Shown in pieces: positions 11,601-23,600 of a stretch of 64,000 nt of DNA (position 1 is the stretch's first letter; each line of letters begins with the position of its first letter). Under the pieces are notes generated by a model that made no database searches, was not told where the DNA came from, and saw only the letters and a program-made list of their open reading frames with translations. The translations under genes and the position numbers were made by a program. Source of the DNA: Symsagittifera roscoffensis (lineage: Eukaryota > Xenacoelomorpha > Acoela > Convolutidae); assembly GCF_963678635.1 (NCBI RefSeq), contig NC_087067.1, forward strand, positions 25,117,547 to 25,181,546. Direction: 5' to 3'.

Positions 11601-14600
11601 CATATATTTTTTCGTTTTTTGTTTTTACAAAAACTTATGCACGCTATTCTGGCAAAAATCGTAGGTTTTTGTTACAATCGAGCATGAAAAACAAATATGT
11701 TCGGACTATATTGTTCAATTTATAGAAGCTATTTATTCAAAGCAAAAACTCGTTGCATTGTTCTTATTTTAATTAAACAGTTTTCTAAAATTGAAATTCG
11801 AGTGTGGTGAAAAAGAGGAATTAAGCCCTGTCAAGATATCGTTGCCACCATAGTTGCAAACGTCTGCGTCAGCGTCTGCATGTAGATGGTTCGAATTAAC
11901 TGAAATTTTCCCATGGACGTATTTTATAGGCTCTGAAGATGGAAATTTAGGACCCAAAATAGGGCGAACTTTCATGAGAGCGAATCGTAACAGTTGTCTT
12001 CCTTTTGACTTCTCCGGCATCGGGTCAATGTAAAGCGAGACCATGTACATTGTCAACAGAAGACTCATAGCAATGAAGCACAGAGAAAACAAAAGAAACT
12101 GGCCCAGCAGGGGAATCGAACTGGCGCCATGAGGTACAAAGTCAGAAATGAGCATCATGTTAAATGTCTGCGCCAAGAAAATAGTTACTCCGTAGTTTAC
12201 TTTTTCGCCCGATTCAGGCGGAATTGCAAAATTGAACATGCTCAAGTAGTTGATTGCGATGCCTGGTAGTATTACGTTTGCAACGTAGAAAGCGCTTCGT
12301 CTTTTGACGTGGACTGAGAAAATTATGCTCGAATATTCTCTGCCTTGATACAGGTATTGTTCAGGGGTAGATTTCACTTCTATCATCTCCCAAGATGTGC
12401 TTTTGGTCCTTATTGTCCCTTTAAATCTCGTGGCTGAAAAAAGTTTATTCGCAATTAAATCAAAATTTTTTAAAATCTTTCACAGCCCCTTCCCCCTCCA
12501 CGAAGGAAAGGAGTCGTTACTATAGGTTCGAAATTCGCTCTGTGTTGAATTAACTCCTTTGTAGAGCCGAAGACTCGTAACTAAGCGCCCTAAGATGAAA
12601 TAATTCACAAGATTCATACTCATTATGACAAAAATGATATCAAGTGCTGTTGTTGATCGGTGCGAAGCAAGACAGTTACTATGAAAATGTATATTAAAAT
12701 TGATGAGATTGATAACATGTATCAAATTTAGTCGGTAATTATAGTTTGTATCTTTTAGTCGGTATTAGTCGGTATTTTATGTATCTTTTTCACCTGGGAA
12801 AAAGCTACTTAAAAGCAAGGTGTGTGTTTGAGGATAAAACTCTAATTCGTTCACATGTTCCCAATTTTAGTAACTTTTATCTAAAACGCCTTCGACATAC
12901 ACAGCATTGACTTCATAGATACGAGTGATAAATATTATGGAAAATTATATTGGTTAGCCAAATTTGACAGTTGATTAAACTCAAACTATTATTAGAAAGA
13001 TATAAATGAATATAGAATGAGGAGATCAATTTTTTAGCTAAGGTTCAATGTTTCAGAAATTTTTTTATTATTTCTTTGTTAGCTTCTATTAAACATTCTA
13101 ACTTGAAGAGCTGGTTGCTGGCTAGTGGCGAAAATCAATTTTTGCTGCCATGTTGAACTGAACTATCTTAATCTCGGTTTTGAGAGAATGATATTTTGGT
13201 GCTCCAAATCTGACAAAGTCTGCTGACAGGCCCTTCTTGGCCGTTAGAGTACTTGTGTTATTAGTCGGAAAAGCTTCGATACAGTGACTTTACTGCGCAG
13301 ACAATGACAAGGATGTTTTTGTTTGCACTTTGAACTGTAATCAGTCCGTGAGTATTTGTTCAATCACGTCTGCTTCCGGTCATTTGAATGATGTTTTTCC
13401 TACTGATGATCTTTTCAACTGGTGAGTTTCATATCAAGTGTGAAGTCGTACCACGTCTTTTAAAATGCAGACCACCAGGCATTCATTCTGTTATTGCAAT
13501 TTCTGTTGCATCTATTCCACAATGCGTCTTGTGAGCACCACCTGTCACTTGTTTTTTGAAGCGTCGTGGTATGACGGGTACAAAACATCAATTGTGTTGT
13601 CACAGGTGCGTTCTCATTTTCAAAGTTTTAGAAATTTTCTTGAAGTGTGATTCAGTTTATGAGTTTTCTCAGCTACCGCTCTTTAAGCTATTAAAAATCT
13701 TGATTAATCTGATTTGTTTTCCGATCGTTTTTGATTTCATTTAGGTTGATGGTATTTGTGTTTGAAAAAATTTTCAATTTGCAAGAAAGCGCAGTACAAT
13801 CACAGTACAATTAAAGTTTCCGCGTGCGAAGTTTGCTTCCAACAAACAAAGATCAAGTTATAGTCGAAACCCATTAACGCCTTAACAAATCTGGTTATTC
13901 TGTTTTTTTTGTTGACTTTTCTGTTAAGAGCAAGATGATATTGCAAAGGTCTGTGATCCGTTTGCAATCTCAGTACTTTTCCAAGCGTCCCAACGCAGTA
14001 CATGAAAGATTTGCGCGTGCGAGATTTGCTTTCAAGAAACAAAGATCAGGTTTTAGTCAAAAACCATCATTGCCTTAACCGATCTGGTTATTCTGGTTTT
14101 TATAATAGAATTTTCTATTAAAAGAAAGATGATATTGCAAAGGTATGCGATCAGTTTAGAGAGTGATTTTTCGCCTATGTAAGATCTGCTTTAATCATGT
14201 CACCTCGGTTGCTAAATCTTCTTGTTCTCCGTTAAAGTAGTTGGGCTCGGCTGCTGATAGCTTTCCTGAGACGTAGATCGCACCATGAGCTGCCTGTGAA
14301 GTAACTCAATCAACTGCCTGTTTGGTTGCATCGGTCGTCATCGGCACTGCTTTGTCCAAAGGGTAAGGTTGCATAGTTGGATTTCGTCATAGCATTGTTA
14401 GATTTTCTGAAGACACTTCATGTTTGTCGGTCCACTCAACACTCAAAGTGTAAGGTAAGATTTTTTCTCCGTCGTCTGTTGACTGCCAACATTCGTTTTT
14501 CGGGCTGCTAGCTTGTTGTACCATAGGCCAGTAGGTCGTCTGGGAACTTGATCACGCCTTTGAATCATTTGAGTGTGTTCTCAATGCAGTTTTGAAAACT

Positions 14601-17600
14601 CTCTTTTGAAATGTTTCTCTTCCGTTCGTATCATTCATCTTCAATAATCTAGTGTTCCGCATCAATAGTATTTTTTCAAATCTAAAAAATTAGTTTATCG
14701 AGCCTTTTATTGAAGTCCCCTAAGAAAACCGTTGTAAGACTTTCGTTGTTTCTGCACTGCCGATAAAAATTTTGCGCGATCAGCAACGACCACACTCTCT
14801 GGGTCTGCGATAGCTTAATACTATATTGCAGAGTGTTTCTAAACAACATCTCCCGGAGGTATATTGGAAAAACTAGACTTCTCATTGGCTTTGTTGGTCG
14901 CATTCAACATTGATTGAAAAAAAAACTCGCCTTTAAAAGTCTGCTGGATTTACTCAGTCCGCAATTTTGTCACTTTTCTTGTCTGTTGTGCTTTCCTTGG
15001 GAAAAAAATCAGCCAGGCTATTGTCTCATCCTGTTTTGAAAAATCCAATGAATTGTTTTTATTTGTTTGAACTGATCTTTGTCTGAACACCACTGTTTTG
15101 GATTGGTGATAGGCAAGAACGTTATTATGAGGATTCACCTTGATATCAATGATTTTGTATTTTTTGTATCAAATCAAGTCCGTATTTATAGTCATTATTA
15201 CTAAGAAAAATTACATAAAGTCAAGACAGGCCATTAGGGATAACAAATCTATTCTATTCAAACGTTCCTTTTTTCGGTAATTTTTTTTAACCTATGTTGC
15301 TTTCGACTTTTCTAACATCGAATTCAGTGATAACTTTGTCTTAAATTATGAAAAACTGCTTAATTGGACCAATTTTGAGAGTTGGTTACTCTCGAATTGA
15401 TATTAGTGCGACCGCAAATATTTTAGAATCAGATAAAATTTAATTCAGCTTCTATAGGTCAGTTTAGTTCGTAAATTGGTTCTCTTAATTTCATCCAGGT
15501 TGTAAATTGGATGATTTCTCATGTCATGACAAGTGGCAGTGGCACATAGTTTTAGCTGAGCTTGTTTCAGCCTCGTCAATGGAATAATTGAAAGCACTGT
15601 CAACTTTACTCAGTATTTGGACTAAATAATTCACATAGTTTTTCTCATTTAACCAACAATTTAAAATCATCATTACCCAAATTTTAGCGTTTTTTTCTAA
15701 ACCCTGCTCCATTAAGCGTGAGAGTTCTATTTATACGGTTGAATGAATGAATGTTTTACGGATAAGAATCAAACTGGAGACTTTTTAGGCGTTAAAAAAG
15801 TAGAGTCCCTAAACCCCTCCCCTCTCCCGTAAACCGGGTCGTAATAAGAGACTTTGCATGCAGACTTTTTGTGCTTACTCTGAACAGACACTGAGTCCAT
15901 TGGGCTGATCCAGGGTCCTAGCATCTGACTGCAGATGTGCTGGTCGAAGGGGAAGAAGTGTGCATCCATGGTGCAGAGGAAGTTTGCCCTGACAAGGCGG
16001 GACATTCGGGTGTGGCCGGTGGAGTTGATGCAGTAGGGCACTGGCAGATCGCTGGTCAGCGGGTGACCGCCAATCTGGTTGAAGAACACTAAAATGGAGA
16101 AATTTGGAACCAGTTGTAAACTAGCATTTATAGACCAATTATATTTATGATGGAATATCACTATAAAATATTTATAACTAACCAATCATATTCCATCTCT
16201 AACATTTACACTTATTTGTAAGTGCTGAAACTACTTGTAATTTCAGCACCAGAACAATTTGAATAAATCTTAGACTACAATTGTGCTCCTTCTGGCAACT
16301 AACTCGCTTAAACCAGTATACACTAGATCTATTGACACTAGGAGATATAAGAGTAAGATTAAGATTGGTATGAGACTGAGAAGTTGCACGAATCTATCGG
16401 GCCGAAAATTAGACAGCGTGACGAGCAGACGGTGTACTTCATCTGAAATTACTCTATGAGTACAGTCAATAGTACATAACTCAAATTTCAATCAGGCAGT
16501 TATATTGAAAAATGATTTCCTATTGTATCTAAGCTGGAAAAATTTTGAGCTCGAAACTTTCATTTTTAGTAAAATAAGGTTTTGAATCAAAAGGAAACAA
16601 GAATTGAGACTCCTGGAAAGAAGAAACAAGATCTGAGAAATGAATTATTTTATTCGATCCTATTTTAGTGTAGAAATACTCTCCTGAAAACAAAAACAAA
16701 TATAGTCGCTCCCATGCACGCTAGCTGTCACGGTGACATCTCATATAGTACAGCAGGGGCAGATTTTAGGGGCGGACGCCTTTTCTCAGGGAGTTGACCC
16801 CCTCACCACCCAAAGGGTCCCTATTGGTATCATTTGGTATTATTTTATGACATATATTTTTGGCCAATCACCCTGAAAGTTTTGTAAGTCGCCGTCGGCG
16901 ACAATATATACTAACTTTGAGGGAGTACTAAAACTCCAAAAGAATCTTTAAAAGAGCTTTCCAAAACGTTCCATTTTTGACCGGTTTTTTCAAAGCGTTG
17001 TCTACGCAAAGCAAATTTTGTGAAAACAGGGTCTTCACAGTGTTCTTGGCTGGGAGCGCTTGGGAAATCAATTTGGTCAACCTCAAAAAAAAAATGAACC
17101 AAAAATCTGCGCCCTTCTGGAAAACTTTAGATCCGCCCCTACAGTATACTATCCATAACAATTTAAACTGTTACTATTTGATTTGTGCGAGAAAACAAAA
17201 TTACTTCTATCAGGACAGGACAAAGCCGCACGCTTCACGACTTCCCTTTAAGTTCAATCGAAAAATTTGACGTTTTTACAAAAAAAAAGAGTTTTTGATT
17301 TTTTTGAAATTGTTTTTAATAAGCAGTGGCTTACGCGTTAATAGCTCGAATTATATCGCGCGTTAAATGTCCCAAATTGGTCAAAATGGTCAAAATGGCA
17401 ACCTTTAAATTCTCATAACTTTACGAAAAATGATCACAGGTGAAATATTTTTTCAAATTTGAGCTCAGGACAACAATACCTTTTGAATGATATAAAAAAA
17501 ATTCCGTCAAAAATGGCTAGTTAAAAAGTCGAAATCACCTTGGATTAATTTATCAGCCTTATTGTTTTCCCCTTACGCGTTAATGAACGATATATTTCAA

Positions 17601-20600
17601 GCGTTATTTTTCTCAAACTGGCTAAATTGGCGATTGTCAAAACACCATAAATTCATAAAGTTATATTACAGGTATGCTATTGTTTTAAGTGTTAGCTAAG
17701 GACATCAATAATTTTCAATATTTAACAAGCTAACATAGCAGAAGTCTGATTCATTGAAAAATTAGGTGAAGATTGGATTGGAAAAAAAATATTTGGAATG
17801 CGTTGAAATAGATAATTTAATAAAACAAAAAGATTCAGATTAAGATAATAGTTTTTCATTACAATGTAAAACTAAATGGCTTTAAACTGTCCGGGAGTTA
17901 CAATGGTGTTTTGTTCCGTATTCTATTAAAAACGCTTATCTGCTTACTAACTTGTTGTTCATAAGATTATCTAGTTGCTGTTATATAAAACTGTTTAAAA
18001 AATTTGAACCCAGTAAAACTCTGCTGCAGGCATCCTTTTGTAAAAGCAGCAGAAAATGGATCGGGTAGAAAATGAATTTATAAAACTGACTGATGTCGTG
18101 AGGAGCAATTTTTTAAACGCAAGAACGGTTACTATATACAATGCAGCCAGAAATGCCTTCAAAAAATTTTTGTGGTCAGCCAGAAATGGCTGTCGTAAAA
18201 CAGCACCAAAGGAGGGACATCAAAAACCATTGATCCACTAGTCAGCCCCCCCCCCCCCACCCTCCTCTCTTCCTCGGGAAGGTACTGAAGGTGACCTAGA
18301 TCTGGGAGCCAGTTGTCTGCATCTTCAGATACGAACACTCTGTGATGTCCACCGTAGTTACTGGGGTCCCATGACACTTTCTGGTTGTGCCAAGTCAATG
18401 CCATGAACACAGATATGTCCAAAATCTGTTAAACAAACATACATACCAACAAGGATTGCCGATTGCTGTGCATAATGCTCGGACCATACCCAAAAAAAGC
18501 TAAGAAGCGTTTTCATGTTTTTTTTTCTAATTGCTGTTGGTTTTTGTGAGTGTGTGATAAAAGGATCTGGCAAAAACAAAATGTAATCATATTTAGGAAT
18601 CAGAATGAAAAAGGTAACTCAAGCAACGGTTTTAATTTTAAAATGATTGAAAAAAAAAATTTTGAAACTTTTGAAGTTTTGTTATTCTCAGATAGCACTA
18701 TTAAAACCTTTAAATAAGTTTTGCTGGAATTAAATTAAATTATCATTTCGTATCCTTTTATAATAAGCCTGCTCGCTTGCTTTACTCACTCGAAGTTAGA
18801 AAAATTTCAAACCGGTTTTTCTCGACAATGGGAAACCTTTTTGGAAAACTTTTAATGTGCTTAAAAGACTGAAAGGGCTTTAAAAAATATATAATTCCAT
18901 TCAATACGATGTTTTTTAGCGGAAAATGATTTTGCATGAACAACAAAAAGTCTGTTCGCTCACCTTATTTGCTCGAAATTAGACCAAAATTAAAGAATGT
19001 CGATCAAGTAGTTTTCAACACATTGAGAAACTTGTTTCAAAATTTTTACATATCGTTTGAATCATGACTGAAAGGGCTTTGAAACGATATATCACTCGTT
19101 TAACTCCAGTGAGTATTTGGGATACCTGATTTTGCGTAGAACAAAAAAAAAGAAAAAGAAAAAAACCCGTATTCACATTTCGTCTCAATTTTTAATTATT
19201 GAAATAATGAGACCCTGTGATGATTCAGTCAAATCATGAATGGAAAGTTTTCAACGTGATGCTTACTTGCAACGTTTTTATTTCCCTAATGGCATCAAAA
19301 TTTCAGCAATGATTCATAGTTTATGGATTTTGCTAAAATATCGGGCTGCAAATTTTACCGTTTTTGACAAAAAAAAACCAATTTTCTTATGTTTAATCAA
19401 CATCAATAATATGTTTGATTACATACACTTTTGATTCTTTACATTATTTTTCTTTCGTTCTCTTTTGAAAATCACAAATGAACAGCAATTTTTTATCAAT
19501 TTTCTAAAACAAAACCAAAATGATGAGAAAAAGAGGCGGAGAAAGCGGGAGCGATAATCATGAAAAATATAAAAATTGATTGAAAATCTTCCATTCGATA
19601 ACGGAAAGTAAATAAAGTATCCATCTAGACCTTGAAATTTTCCAGAAATTACTGGGAAAGGAAATTAAAACAGTAGAAAGAAAACGTGTCATCTTCTGGA
19701 ATGGGGAGTGGGAGTACACGGAATTTTCGGCGATTGATGTTTGCAAACCTGTGTTTTTGACCAAAAGTCTGCTATACGGAAGAGCAGGCAAGTTTCATGC
19801 AAAGATTTCAACCCAGTGGACAAGAAAGGATTTGGTTTAAGCAAGCCGTGAAGCAGAAATGTCGAGGCCGTAATGAACAACTGTGTGGTTTGGTCGCAGA
19901 GAGGATGGGAGATAAGGGCAATGTCGATGGTTTGGAAAAATAACCTTGAGAGTAACGCATTTAAAAGAAAAAAAGTACAAGTTGCGGACAAGGATGCAAC
20001 TACTCAAAAAGTAGAATCACGGGCAAAAAGAAATGTTTTCCATCAACTAAGCAATCAAAACGTCAGCTTCTAGAAGCCAATGACAAACAGAAGCTTTAAA
20101 TTGTGAATTACCTATTAGGAGTTGTACAAAACTTTAGCTTCCCTTCTTGTTTCTAGATATAAATTCTTGATACAAATTCTTGATACTTCTAAATGTAACC
20201 AAAGTAAAAACAACGTTAACAGTGCTCGGTAATTATATCGTATAAGTTTTTTATTGGCGCCGTTTTCGATTAAGCAAACAGTCCAGTCTGATTTGTGATT
20301 ACGCAACGAACAGATCAGAGCCGGGGTCCGTCATTACGACTCTGTGGTACATTATGATGTGCATTATATATTTTCAACTTCTCTGTGATTTCGCGGAGCA
20401 TGTTTTCGTTCATATCGGGGCTGTTTTCACAGTTTAAAACTTCGATACTCATCATAAAGGTACAGTAAGACAACGAAAAAACAGCAGAAACCATTAGTTT
20501 GGTTCACATCATTAATATTTTGGCTTTGAATGAAAAATTAGGTACAAAATTTATATCAATCGAGTTTTTAGGACAAGTTATAAATGAAAGCTACATATTG

Positions 20601-23600
20601 TTTAAATCTAAACCAGATTTCAAGCAGCAGTAAGTAAAATCAAATTGTAATTTTGTACTTCTTGTATTTTTTGGTTTTATATTGGTTTTTTTGTATTTTT
20701 CAAACATTTTGTCTAAACTATTTCTCGAAAAAGGTTACCTTACTCTCATAGGATAACTAAATACTCTTTAGGATCATAAAACGATGTATTCAAGTGGCGA
20801 ACTTGTGCTACTGAACATCGAATTGCTTCAAAAAAACCTTCACAAAAATTAAATTTGGGTATATCGATCTTTACTAACGCCAAAACAAACCTGGTTAAAG
20901 GGAAATAGTTTTATTCATCATTAAAAAAAACACTGTTATAGGATGAAATCCAAAAAAAAAGATGTCTCAGGGCCAATCTTAAACCCGAAAAATAAAATAT
21001 AGATTGTTTGAGATTGCTTAAGAGTTTGATAGCAAAATTTGTTTTTGCTATCAAAATTTTCAAAGAACGAATTAATAAAGAAATAAAATTTTTCTAAAAC
21101 ACATTTGTTTTGAAACCAATTGAAAATGCTCGGTTGACCCGAATTTTGCAAAAACCATTGAAAACAATCAATTTTTGCTGCAAAAATTAATGGAAAAAGA
21201 AGGCGTTTTATCAAGAAAAAAAAAGAAAGTTGAACCAAATCATCGCTAAAATGAACTCTTCATTAGAAGCAAAAAAAATCCGAGAAAAAAGTAATCTAAC
21301 GGAAGTCAACAAACATACAAAATTATTGAGTATTCGTGCTGCGTAACCAAAACTTTTTGTTTAAAATTGTTAAGAAAATAAAAACTTTTTGAAAACTTGA
21401 AACTTTTTACCACTTAGACCTGTTTGCAAATGACCACTTTATTCATGAAAAAGCTACAGCCCAATTTTTTCAAATGGTTATCAGCGTTTTTTTTTAATGT
21501 TCAATCGCCAAATTTCTCCTAAAAACCCACATTTTGCAAAAATCATACCCAAACTAAAATACGGCAATAAAGTCTGCATGTCTTATATTGACTTATTACC
21601 AGTTTGCTATTTGTTACCAACTTTTCAAACAGTAGCCAGCTGTTTGAGAAGCTCAAATTCATCAGGTTTAATTGATTTGCACGTCAACATTAAAGCGTCC
21701 AGTCGAAATCAATTAGGTTTTAAAACAGAAGTAGAACTATAGATGTTATTGTGTCACTGAGTTTAGAAATTTAAAAAATATTTTTTATTACAATGATTGC
21801 TCCATTTTAACTCAGAGCATTACTTTTGATTAAAATCCTCTTTTTTAATTTTCATGACTATTTTGTTCACCACTGTATCTTGCTGAGAAATGGAAGTCAC
21901 GTGGACTTAATTGCTTTTTTTAAATCTTTTTCAGCAAATGATTTTTCACGCGGATGATAACAAAATTTTTTTTTTGTTCTATAGTCTAAAAGCAGATCAT
22001 CAAAAAGTGCAAGACTATACTAATTCTTGGTTAAAAAGCAAAAAAAATGTCCCTAAATTGTAAGAACTCAAAACAATGTTCTTTGTAAATTCAAAAACAG
22101 TTCAGCTGTTAAACCTTTTACAGAAACTCTAATCAATGGCAATAATATACAAAACCTTACAAATTTCACGGGTTTTGAAATATCTATCAATAAAAAAACA
22201 ATGTCGAAAAACCACAATTTTCAATCAGGAAGAAATAGGTCAAAACTGTGGGCTTTTGTACTATGTGAGAGACAATTGGAACAAAAACACAAGTTTCGGC
22301 AATTAAAATTTTTGTCCAACCATTTTGTTAAATGGAGTCTGCGTTTGAATATTGACCTGTTATCAAAAAATCATGTTATCAACAGAAATTTATTGAAACG
22401 AGCAAATAAGATAACAAAATACTTTTTTTTACTATTAAAGAGTTACATTTTTATGGGGGCTAGGTCTTATACCAGACCGACCTTTTACCGGGCCGACCTT
22501 TAACCAGACCACAATGCAATAATTCAATTTAGAAAAATTTAAATTAGTGGAAGATTCGCAAAGGAAGGGGTTAGAACAAACAAAACTTCGCTGAGCAACC
22601 GTGAAGTCATTGTATTTAACCAGACTAAACGGCGTCATTACATCTGTGAATCATATTTGCTTATCGAGTCTGGTAAAAGGTTTATGTTATAACTTTTCTG
22701 GTAAAAGATCGGTCCCCATTTTTATGAGTTGCTAAAAGTTTTGCAAACAATACAGATTGAATGCTACGAAGAAAAATGTAACTAAAAGGAAAAAATGTTT
22801 CAATATTCGCATTGTATCAAAACACTCAATTTCAGCTAGAACTCTATTTTTAGACAATTAGGTTCAATATAATGGTTACTTGATAAAAAATTTCCAATGG
22901 TTAAAATATAGAACGTCTTAAAACGCCCTTTTCAATGTTTTCGATAACAATTAACGAAAGTGTTTTTTTTTCTAGTGAACCGTCACACTGTAATTCAACC
23001 AAACAGTTGATTTTTTCTTTGCTTTCTTTTTTGAGCCTGTTGGGCTCCTTTCCCAAATTTTGTTCCTTGACACAGGGGAATATAAAAATAGCGATTTTTG
23101 TTTCTCGCTCTAAGACACCTAAAAACAGGCTCAATTTAATGTTATGGCGATGTCTCATGTGAAGATTTTTTTTCGCTGACCTTCTGTGTAATGATTTTAC
23201 TTGGAAACAATTAATAACTAACTATTATGATTATTATGATTTTGATTATTATTATCGTTAACTTTATTTTCATCCCAAAATCAGCAAAAATAAGAAGAAA
23301 TAAGATTTTCATAAAAAGCAAAATCTTGCTTGTTTCTCGCAAAATTAGTTCAAATCTTGCAATAATTTTGCAAAACTAATGTAATCTCTATAACACAGGA
23401 GTCATCACGTGGTGGTCGGAACCAAATTCATTGAGAAACACGTGTACAGTGTGGTCCTAAAAAGGTCAAAAATTGCTATATATCATGTGCCTCTCATCCA
23501 ATCATGGAGATTTTTTACCTGTCATTTAACAATTGAACAGGTGTGAGAAAACACTTGCTCAGAAAAAAATTCGCAATAATTTAACAAAAATTGCTATGCG

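Noticed and set aside
12480-12725. Minus-strand frame between receptor exons as a possible extra exon
   Set aside because: The flanking exons join in phase without it and it matches no part of the receptor fold.
14682-14903. GDFN word suggesting an AP-endonuclease domain of a LINE
   Set aside because: A single four-residue match without the other endonuclease motifs, beside a Gypsy rather than a LINE remnant.
16270-16491. Hydrophobic minus-strand frame as a receptor membrane segment
   Set aside because: It lies between binding-domain exons where no membrane helix belongs, and M1-M4 are all found elsewhere.
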